From positions 36,079,608 to 36,143,607 of the forward strand of contig OX442314.1 of NCBI GenBank assembly GCA_949358305.1: DNA of 64,000 bases. Direction: 5' to 3'. The notes beneath the pieces are model-generated. The model was not told the DNA's origin. It was given only the letters and a program-made list of their open reading frames with translations, and searched no databases. This DNA is from Strigamia acuminata (taxonomy: Eukaryota; Arthropoda; Chilopoda; Geophilomorpha; Linotaeniidae). Positions 56,803 through 64,000 of this stretch are shown piece after piece; within the stretch, counting starts at the first letter, position 1; the number at the start of each line of letters is the position of its first letter. Position numbers and translations under genes: made by a program.

Positions 56803-58404
56803 TTACTCGGGGGTTTCTGTCGACTGCGACTCCTCGTTTCCCGACATTTCAGGCCAGCCACCAAATTCATTGGCTGCAAGCATAGCCTGCATCATGCTGT
56901 GTTGGGCAGCGGCGATTGTTTCCATTGCTGCTTTAGCGGCTTCCACTTTAAGGGGGCAATCCCTTTCAAAGTGTGCGCCACCGCAGCCCCAGCAACCGCC
57001 AACTCTTGGTTTGGTCGCATAGTCTTTGAGCCTATTGCTCGGGACTAGCGCCTTCTCGTTGCCTTCTGCGGCCTTTGTTGCTGCTATCGCAGCATTTTTA
57101 GGCGCAGGGAACAGTGTTCTATTGTTTGGATTTCTCAATCCAAACGGAACAAATTTCGGTTTATCTCCACCCGCAGCATTTGGTATTGTTACCATTTGCT
57201 GGTTGGATTTTTGAATTGGCGTAACAGTTTCTGTTTTTGCCGCCTCAATGATTGCTGCATTTGTCACAGTTTCCTGATTTATGATCGCGGCCTCCGTAGC
57301 AATGCAGGCTCTCCTGAGCGACGCCCAAGTGTTCTCTAAATTAATGGCATTTGCGACCATGTTCTTGGCCGCTGGGCGCAGAATTGCCAGCACTTTTTGA
57401 ATTTGCTGGCTCTCGTGCACAGGAATAGTCAATTGAGCGTATAACTTCTCGAGTCTTATCACCACTTGGGTGGCAGACTCATGAGACAGTTGCTGTGTTT
57501 TAGCAATTTCTGCTAAAAGCAGCGCATCGCTCGGACGAAAATGGGTGATAAATTCATGTTCGAATTCCTCCCAATTCGTTTTGGCATGAGAAGAGAACCA
57601 TGTGGCCGCATCTCCTCGGAAAAACTTAAACAAATGCTCAGCAAGCACTTGGTTCAGATAGGGCAAAGCAAAGCGTAGAGAACGTTTTAAATCAATAAGG
57701 AAAGACTTAGCTTTCGTTTTGTCCCCTGCAAACGCTTCAATTCCAATGGATTTGACTCGTTTACTTAGCTCTACTTCATCCATTGGCCTGGGAGCAGGCA
57801 TAGCCTGGTCAGTTTTGTGAAGAAACTTTTCTCCCCAAGCCAGAAAAAGAGGATTTCCAGTCGTAGGCGTTGAGCCTGTGCTGGATCCAGAGTTTGGTGT
57901 TGTCACGGTGGGAGAAATCGTGTTTGAGATTGCAGATTGTGCTCTCAAATTCGATTGTCCAGCCGCCACCACGCTGTCAACGATAGCTTTTTGACTAGCT
58001 ATCATCTTCAACAAGCTTTCATTCGATAATTTCGTAGAGTCTAACTCCTGCAAAGCATGAGTTAACCGGTCGCTAATATCACCGAATTCCGTGCGCGTTT
58101 GCGTTAATTGACGCATAGTGCTATCCGATTTGTCTTGGAGTTCCACCAAGTGATCGGCTACTTTCAGAAGCGTGTCTTCCCACACTTCGTAGGTTGTCAT
58201 ATCATCGATAACTAGATTAAAGACGTTGCAAGTCGTTTCAAGCATCGCTTGATCCAACAATTTAACTTTAGGACTTGACATATTGTCGTTTGAAGAAGCA
58301 ATCGAATTATTATCCGAGTCGTTCAAATCTGAATCCGTTGCGGGTGTGAAAGAATTAGGTGCAGGAGAGTCCCACGTGGTCTTACCAGTTCTGGTCGCTG
58401 GCAT
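56803..58404 (-). CDS. Inner gypsy Gag
   Basis: ATG 58404 (MPATRTGK start), 533 aa. It has a Ser/Asp-rich N-terminus, coiled-coil region (residues 80-140), retrotransposon gag core (about 230-330, with KAKSFLIDLKRSLRF and ATWFSSHAKTNWEEFE), and a nucleocapsid CCHC knuckle C-W-G-C-G-G-A-H-F-E-R-D-C near residue 470. The frame is open further upstream to 58497, but only with a non-ATG codon, so the ATG was chosen. It ends with a run of C's (ACCCCCGAG) just before the stop, a possible -1 shift site into pol. Confidence 0.94.
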   Translation of the reverse strand: MPATRTGKTTWDSPAPNSFTPATDSDLNDSDNNSIASSNDNMSSPKVKLLDQAMLETTCNVFNLVIDDMTTYEVWEDTLLKVADHLVELQDKSDSTMRQLTQTRTEFGDISDRLTHALQELDSTKLSNESLLKMIASQKAIVDSVVAAGQSNLRAQSAISNTISPTVTTPNSGSSTGSTPTTGNPLFLAWGEKFLHKTDQAMPAPRPMDEVELSKRVKSIGIEAFAGDKTKAKSFLIDLKRSLRFALPYLNQVLAEHLFKFFRGDAATWFSSHAKTNWEEFEHEFITHFRPSDALLLAEIAKTQQLSHESATQVVIRLEKLYAQLTIPVHESQQIQKVLAILRPAAKNMVANAINLENTWASLRRACIATEAAIINQETVTNAAIIEAAKTETVTPIQKSNQQMVTIPNAAGGDKPKFVPFGLRNPNNRTLFPAPKNAAIAATKAAEGNEKALVPSNRLKDYATKPRVGGCWGCGGAHFERDCPLKVEAAKAAMETIAAAQHSMMQAMLAANEFGGWPEMSGNEESQSTETPE

Positions 58405-60604
58405 TGACACAATGTGACCAAAAGCAGGACCGCAGCTTGCAAGGTGAACAAGTGGAATTAAGTCACGACCAATGAGGAGACAGGAGATTAGGCTCAAGTA
58501 GCCATTCTTGGGAGAGGGATTAGTGATGTCACTTCCCCCCCCTGGTTTCCCATTGGTAGAAAAATTAAATTAATTCATGGAATTGATTTCCCAGAGTTCC
58601 AAGAAAATGTCAAAATTTAAAATTCCAATCATTCTCGAAAATTCCGAGATTTCCACATGTTTTTCTATTGTTTTCAGGTCGCCATCTTGATTTTTTGACA
58701 AAAAATAAAACTTTGACCAATATAAATGCCGAATTTTCTCCATTTCTGAAGAGAAACAACATTTTTTGAAAGCAAATAGAAATTTGTTTGGAACTAGAAG
58801 TTCTGAACCAGATCAAAATGGTCTGATTCCACAAAAACATGACTTTTGTGCTTTTCTAAAAAAGCACGAAATCATGTCTGTAGAACTTCGAAATTTTCAA
58901 ACCAGTTAATTTTATCATTGTTGGCAACAAATAACAAAATCAAACCGCGCTAGCGCGCAGACAAACCGATTCTTGATGCCTCGCAAGAAGAAACAGAGGA
59001 AGAAAGATAAGAAAATAAAAAATAAAAAATTACAAAATACTGGGTGTTTTTTAATCTAAAAGACACTCAAAAAGTTCCAATTTTTAGCAGAAGGTTTTTT
59101 GCAGATATTTACACTACGGGGATATTGTTGCAATCTCTTCTTCTGCCCCAAGAGACCAACAAACGCGCCCGCTCACCCCTTTCGGAGACTCATTCCAGTC
59201 TGCACGAGGCTGCCTTTCGACAGAAACGTGCCTACACTGAGATGTCTGTTCATCCCAATGAAATGGTGTTTTTTGTGGAACAGTCAGTTGCACTTAAAGT
59301 AAAAAGGAAATGCATCTTCTGTCCCTAGTCGCCTTGGGTCCCACCCTTCAGCCGCCATTGTGAAGCCATATCGCCCTCCATTTGACGCTGTATACAACCC
59401 GGCATTTGAGGTGATTATTACCGCTGTCAGGTGTGGAGTCCCAAGAAAACCATGAAAATCATAGATAGGGAAGTTTAGAGAAAAAGTAAAAAATGAAAAA
59501 GATGTAAAAACAACTAATTTCCAAATTACAGAGATTGCTCCAGACTGTGGTTCGAGCACAGTCCTTTAACAAACTGCAGTAGCCCAGAAATCAAGCAAGA
59601 GTGAATAAAATTCAGAAACAAAAGTTACAGGCTAGATTCCCAATCTTTTTTCAAAGTTGGTAGCTACCTGAACGCACAGATATCGTTCCTACGCCCTAAC
59701 GAACTCTCTGTACCATTTGAGCACTTCACCATCGGTATCCCCGTACCTCCGGCAGCTCTCCCTGCTGTCCGTGTCCCAATTTCAGCAACTCTTGGGTTAA
59801 ATACGTTAACTTGCAGTTGCCTACCAACCAGTACACGGGACAGGGTAGGATTATGACCGATGTGAACCCGGATGAGCGCCTTGAGCAGCCACAACGCAAC
59901 CCATAAATTATGAGTCGCAACAAAAATCAAGGCAGTCTTCCCATGTGTGCGGACACTTCGCTGCTACTCGGGTCCAACTACACGCCAACTCACCGCACGT
60001 GACTGTTCCCGCGCCAGCGACCACTAAGCTAGCAACCTGCATCCAAGCGACTAAACGTCCTACAAGAAATTTGGTGTCACTCAAAGCTCAGTTCAACATC
60101 GCCTCCTCGCCCGGCCCATAATGGAACCAGTGATTGCAGCGTGGCACCTGGAATATGACCGCTTCTCCCCCGTGGGATTTGGTTTGCTGGTGGCCACCAG
60201 CGCGCCTCCTCCACGAATCGAGTTTGAATACGCTGCAGACTGTCCCATTACTTTTACTTGGGCTGCGCACCAAGAAATAGAAATAATAAAGAAGGTTTGG
60301 AATTATATTCCCCTCCCAACCACTCAGTTTTTTAGGCTAAGCTAGAAAGGAATAGAAGACCGTTGGAAAGTGTGGCTAGTGTAAGTCCCGGCTTGCCAGT
60401 ACCCAGGCAAGCTGGACATGCAAAGCCACCAATTTTTGTCTGATCAGGGTCCAATGGTCAGCGATTAGCGGCCGTTTCGCCTGCTGACCCCCTGTCACAA
60501 TCATGACCAAGGAAATTTCCCCCTCTAGTTGAAAGAAAAAATTCATTTAATATTGTGCTTCGCACAATCAGTAAATTAGAATAGTATTCGCAAGAGAATT
60601 CAAA
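58405..60604 (-). other. Long 5' leader of the inner gypsy element
   Basis: About 2.2 kb between primer site and gag, collinear with 640-3454 of copy A. Several open stretches recur in both copies: 59044-59328 / 1951-2160 on plus, 60121-60345 / 2974-3198 on plus, and 59664-59930 / 2520-2783 on minus. None starts with ATG on the element-sense strand. I regard it as untranslated leader with possible small or antisense ORFs. Confidence 0.6.
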
Positions 60605-60622
60605 ATCCTGGACGGGCCCACA
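60605..60622 (-). other. Inner gypsy primer binding site
   Basis: Minus strand TGTGGGCCCGTCCAGGAT, two bases from the 5' LTR; similar to the complement of a tRNA-Pro 3' end. Confidence 0.75.
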
Positions 60623-60624
60623 AT

Positions 60625-61247
60625 TGTGAGTGTTCGGACGGACGCCACGTGGTCGGGGGAGAGCCACGGAGGCGCTGGACGCAACACACACGATAAAACA
60701 AACCACGAAATACACGGAGACACAATATAGTTTTAGTTATGGCTTTATTGGATGTCTAGGGGTATGATTGTAGTGTCCCATAGTGTATTTCCCAAGGCGG
60801 CGGTTCCTTCGAACCGTCCCTAATCAGACCGCGTGGCACGGCGGCCATCGGCCGCCATGACACACGAGGTCGGTAATCGGTTTTGGGCCACGCCGCCGAA
60901 GTTACGGTTAACGTCCGGCGGACGTGGCGCAACTGGACGCTCAGGTCCCGGCGGGCGACAACGTCGCCACGCCGATAGTTCGGGTTATCTTTGCAGCCAG
61001 TTTCGGAGGCGGTCGCGATGCGACCGTTCGCCTTGCTGGTTGATCAACAACTCTCTTGTCCCTACGGGGACCAACCACTTCCGGAAAGGCGACTTCCGGG
61101 GCCCGATCCTGCTTGACCAAAGGCCCGCAGCTCCACCTGGTTGCGGGGAACCGCAACAGGCTGCGCGAGATACGAGAGGCGCTGGAGCTGCGCCAAGTGC
61201 ATTGCCGTTGCAGTGCAGCGACCCGTGCGCAGGGGCAGCTGGTCACA
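60625..61247 (-). repeat. Inner gypsy 5' LTR (623 bp)
   Basis: By eye identical to 50433-51055 in length and sequence. Confidence 0.96.
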
Positions 61248-61251
61248 CCAC

Positions 61252-63516
61252 GCCGAAAAAACGTCTGTCGGACAAACACCGATTAATAAGACGTCGACGA
61301 AACCTCAACCTGACCCGCCGATTAATAATAAACAAATTAATTTCACGGACGAAGTAGAGGAAGATTCAGACAAAAGTCAAGACGGGTATAGCCTATTCGA
61401 CAAGTACGATAACAACCAAAGTAATCGAGTCACCATCACGCACGGCTACAACAGTTCGAAATCACAAATCAACAGATGCAGAGAAGCATACGAAATCGCC
61501 CGATTAATGGGAATCCCGTACGACGAAGAAGGGGATCCGCTGGCCCAATTGGACATGATACTCCGGCTGACAAGAGAACGGGCGGAAAAAAGAGCTATCC
61601 GACAAGGAAAGAAGGCCGTCAAGCGTCAAAAAACGAATAATCAGGCGACCGACTCGTACGACTCGACCCGAACCAGTTCCGACGCGGACGACGAAAGCGA
61701 AGCTGATTCGCTCGATTCGAAAGGAATTAACGTCCAAGGATGGGCTAGTATCGTAGACGAGCCCGTCGAAGTGCAAAACGAATTCTTGGAAGCTTTTCAG
61801 CAAGACAGTCGCAATAATCGCGGGAGACAATCGTGGGCATTCGCACAATCTTTCGCCGCTAAAGCTGGCCATACCAGCCAAACGCCAAACGACCCGAATT
61901 CTGAAATGATACGATTAATTAATCAGAAAAACCAGGTCAGAAATCAACAGGGACAAGATAGGTTGGCAATGCCAAGCCTCGAAGATATACGGACGGTTAA
62001 AGCCAACGTCGACGCAGCCAACGAAGCCGCGAAAACCAAAATCAAGACCGCTAACGACGCCGAAAGAGAAGCCGCGAGAATTAATTCGCAGTTACACGGA
62101 GAAAGGAAATCAACCATCCGGATAAAGCAAAACAACGGGGTCCTGAGCGGAACAGCCGTAAATGGAATCTTTCCCCCCGGAACTCAACTAGCCGCGACTT
62201 CTCCAAATTTAACCAATCAAAATTCCCCTCAACACCAGAATTCTTCGCAAAACCACCAATTCCTTCCTCAAAACGGAAATATTTCACCGAGTTATGGGAG
62301 TCAGAGCCAATCCGACCCCATATTGGAAGAGCGATTACGAATGATAGAAGAACACATACGTGCCGATTCACGGACCGGCCGAAACCAAGACTTGGATGAA
62401 CGAGACGAACAGAATGAAAACCTACTCCGAAAATATTCAGCCGACCGCTGGGCGTTAGATAACAAAGACCGAAACATCAAGTGGCCCCAGCTGCGCCTGA
62501 TGAAATTCGACGGTACGTGGAGGGCAGGAAATAAATTTCTAAATGAGGTGGCACTCACCATCTCGAGACTCGGAGCCGAACCAGACGAAATGGTAGTTAA
62601 GGGGCTGCCAGAAATGCTGGTAGGAGAGGCGAGAGAATGGTATGTGGAGGCGAACTTGAAGTATTGGGAGCAATTTGTGGTCGCCTTCAATACGCAATAT
62701 GGCGAGACACAAAAAGAGATTAGACAACGAGTCAGTCTCATGCAGCAGGCGACCGGAGAAGAGCTACGAGCCTATTTTCTGCGAGCTAAAAGTCTGTTCA
62801 ATGAACTGTATACTCCGCTGGACGCTTACGCTCAACGACTAATTTTTGATAAAGGATTGAACGAGGCATCCAAAAAGGTGCTTCGCGACATGAACGCTCC
62901 AACAACCGACAGCTTCGAACAACTGTTGAAATTTGTCGATAAACGTCACGAAGAAGTAAATGACCGGTACACAGACGCTCTAACACCGGAAGAAAGAAAA
63001 TTAGTCCAACTTCGCATACAGCGAATCCACGCCAGAAATAACGACGCAGGGCGATTAATCCGGTCGCGAACGTTCCTAAACGGAGACATAGAGGCGGCCC
63101 CACCAAAGAAACCCAGCGACAAGTCGACTTCTAACCCGATACCGGCTCCAAAAGCTTACAGAGCCAGTACGAACTCCGACGCAACTAACCTCGAAGACGG
63201 GAGAGAAAGTGAAGAAGACGACTCCGAGCAGAACTCAGAGGGCGACGCGAATAAAACCGAGCATCACAACCCAAAGAGTGACAAGCATTACGAAAAAAGG
63301 GATTTCACAAAACGATCATTCACACGGACGGAAAACTCTACTACAAGACCTTGCAATTATTGTAACGAGGTGGGACATTGGAGGAGGGATTGCCCGAAAC
63401 GAAAAAAGAGGAAGGAAGAGAAGAAAGCCGCCGAGAACGAAGCATTGTTAGAAAAGCTAACAGCTAAATTTGAAGAATTGACAAAAAACTGGTTAAAGCA
63501 GACAGAGAAAAAATAA
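61252..63516 (+). CDS. Outer element gag, C-terminal part
   Basis: Continues the 49911-50432 frame in phase; both parts make about 928 aa. It starts with one more KTSVG repeat, then a long charged region. The retrotransposon gag core lies around 62460-62990 (EWYVEANLKYWEQFVVAF, then EELRAYFLRAKSLFNEL). A CCHC knuckle C-N-Y-C-N-E-V-G-H-W-R-R-D-C is at about 63352-63393, and a coiled tail ends in QTEKK. No stop or frameshift occurs, so apart from the insertion gag is intact. The apparent upstream extension into 61141-61251 is LTR sequence. Confidence 0.9.
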   Translation, partial: AEKTSVGQTPINKTSTKPQPDPPINNKQINFTDEVEEDSDKSQDGYSLFDKYDNNQSNRVTITHGYNSSKSQINRCREAYEIARLMGIPYDEEGDPLAQLDMILRLTRERAEKRAIRQGKKAVKRQKTNNQATDSYDSTRTSSDADDESEADSLDSKGINVQGWASIVDEPVEVQNEFLEAFQQDSRNNRGRQSWAFAQSFAAKAGHTSQTPNDPNSEMIRLINQKNQVRNQQGQDRLAMPSLEDIRTVKANVDAANEAAKTKIKTANDAEREAARINSQLHGERKSTIRIKQNNGVLSGTAVNGIFPPGTQLAATSPNLTNQNSPQHQNSSQNHQFLPQNGNISPSYGSQSQSDPILEERLRMIEEHIRADSRTGRNQDLDERDEQNENLLRKYSADRWALDNKDRNIKWPQLRLMKFDGTWRAGNKFLNEVALTISRLGAEPDEMVVKGLPEMLVGEAREWYVEANLKYWEQFVVAFNTQYGETQKEIRQRVSLMQQATGEELRAYFLRAKSLFNELYTPLDAYAQRLIFDKGLNEASKKVLRDMNAPTTDSFEQLLKFVDKRHEEVNDRYTDALTPEERKLVQLRIQRIHARNNDAGRLIRSRTFLNGDIEAAPPKKPSDKSTSNPIPAPKAYRASTNSDATNLEDGRESEEDDSEQNSEGDANKTEHHNPKSDKHYEKRDFTKRSFTRTENSTTRPCNYCNEVGHWRRDCPKRKKRKEEKKAAENEALLEKLTAKFEELTKNWLKQTEKK

Positions 63517-63863
63517 ATCTGTCTGCACGCCCGGAAGACCGAACCCCGAATAGAACCACGAACGAAACAATTAACCAAGCAATCAACGAAATAATTACGG
63601 AAGAAATAGATAAATTAAAAATCGAATTAGATAATAAAGAAACCAGCGACTCAGATTCGGAAGATGAATTAAAAACCAAATGGAAAAACACCAATTGGTT
63701 AGAAAAACAAATTAAGGAATTACAGACGAAAATCGCTTATTTCACCACAGCCTACTTCACCACCGAAAAATTAAAATACCGTGGCTCAACCACTGGCAGA
63801 AGAAGAACCACCCCACCTCCTTCTATGAGTGCCCTCAAGGAGTCACTCGAGAGGAAGATGTAG
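63494..63863 (+). pseudogene. Outer element pol remnant in the -1 frame
   Basis: A frame one base back from gag overlaps its end at GAGAAAAAATAA and stays open to the TAG at 63861-63863. It codes a charged, coiled-coil-like peptide with no protease, RT or integrase motif, so nearly all of pol is deleted. It might also be a genuine small second product of a gag-only element. Confidence 0.5.
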
Positions 63864-63930
63864 TCAAAAAACATTTTTAAAGAGAAATTTCGCAATGTCA
63901 TTTATCTTTTTATTTTATAACGACATTGCT

Positions 63931-63940
63931 GAGGAGGGGA
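63931..63940 (+). other. Outer element polypurine tract
   Basis: GAGGAGGGGA two bases before the 3' LTR. Confidence 0.75.
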
Positions 63941-63942
63941 CG

Positions 63943-64000
63943 TGTGGTGACCACGAGGTCATAAAAGTGTTTTTAGTATTTACAATAATTAATCGTCAGA
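63943..64000 (+). repeat. Outer element 3' LTR, cut by window end
   Basis: The first 58 bp match 49239-49296 exactly. Confidence 0.9.

Larger units (their letters stand above)
50433..61247 (-). mobile_element. Complete young Ty3/gypsy element with a third ORF (10.8 kb)
   Basis: The two 623-bp LTRs (50433-51055, 60625-61247) appear identical throughout. The target duplication CCAC occupies 50429-50432 and 61248-61251. In element order (minus strand): 5' LTR, primer site, 2.2-kb leader, gag (58404-56803), pol (56767-53069, -1 frame), ORF3 (52847-51546), polypurine tract, 3' LTR. No stop or frameshift was found in the three genes, so the element is probably autonomous and recently active. Older relatives are copy A (640-4097), the solo LTR at 38482 and the LTR piece at 12916. 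Confidence 0.96.
49239..64000 (+). mobile_element. Outer LTR element: gag-only Ty3/gypsy, split by an inner element
   Basis: The 5' LTR is 49239-49824. The 3' LTR starts at 63943 and leaves the window; the 58 bp visible are identical to the 5' LTR. Between them are a primer site, a long gag reading frame (49911-50432 continuing at 61252-63516) and a short pol remnant (to 63863). The rest of pol (protease, RT, integrase) is missing, so it is non-autonomous. The 10.8-kb inner gypsy element sits in its gag. Confidence 0.9.

Noticed and set aside
58405-58497. Upstream extension of inner gag to 58497
   Set aside because: Opens with a TTG; the first ATG at 58404 is preferred.
61141-61251. Start of the long gag frame at 61141
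   Set aside because: This part is LTR sequence of the inner element; the true gag enters at 61252 and begins at 49911.

Overview
This is a nuclear window from an invertebrate animal. The evidence is spliceosomal introns with GT..AG borders, metazoan genes (bestrophin, tektin-3, an endonuclease G relative, orphan separase and BTB exons), and a dense load of eukaryotic transposons. Bestrophin introns free of insertions are only 49-74 nt. I cannot assign a phylum. The DNA is AT-rich, and most of it is transposon or transposon debris. There is no bacterial-style gene organisation.

Three multi-exon genes could be assembled by eye with consistent splice phases. The first is a complete bestrophin-family anion channel on the minus strand (8239-11639, nine exons, 387 aa), whose introns hold three non-autonomous DNA transposons, one nested in another. 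A two-exon gene for a 108-aa single-pass membrane protein lies 157 bp beyond the bestrophin stop on the same strand (7596-8081). The second is a complete tektin-3 gene on the plus strand (28721-31705, seven exons, 478 aa), with introns full of AT minisatellites. The third is an endonuclease G-like gene on the plus strand (47184-49043, four exons, 378 aa) that has lost the DRGH catalytic motif. The last two genes sit downstream of two copies of the same ~1.2-1.4 kb repeat.

Layout. 0.2-4.1 kb: degenerate copy of a Ty3/gypsy element with its 623-bp LTR. 4.1-7.2 kb: mostly unique AT-rich DNA, a decayed gag relic and a possible terminal exon. 7.6-11.6 kb: membrane-protein gene and bestrophin. 12.15-12.85 kb: hAT transposon remnant with a BED zinc finger. 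14.5-20.9 kb: BEL/Pao retrotransposon with 5-bp target duplication, near-identical LTRs and a damaged pol. 20.9-27.4 kb: dispersed repeats. 28-31.7 kb: tektin-3. 32-45.8 kb: relics (MULE transposase, LINE pieces, solo LTR, BTB and separase exons, several repeat families). 45.9-49.1 kb: repeat plus endonuclease G-like gene. 49.2-64 kb: a gag-only LTR element whose gag gene is split by a complete, apparently very young 10.8-kb Ty3/gypsy element (50433-61247, minus strand).

The young gypsy element has LTRs of equal length that look identical, a 4-bp target duplication, a tRNA-Pro-like primer site, intact gag and pol in a -1 relationship, and an unusual third ORF with a CxxCxGxG/CxxC zinc finger. 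All family assignments rest on reading motifs by eye; no database search was possible.
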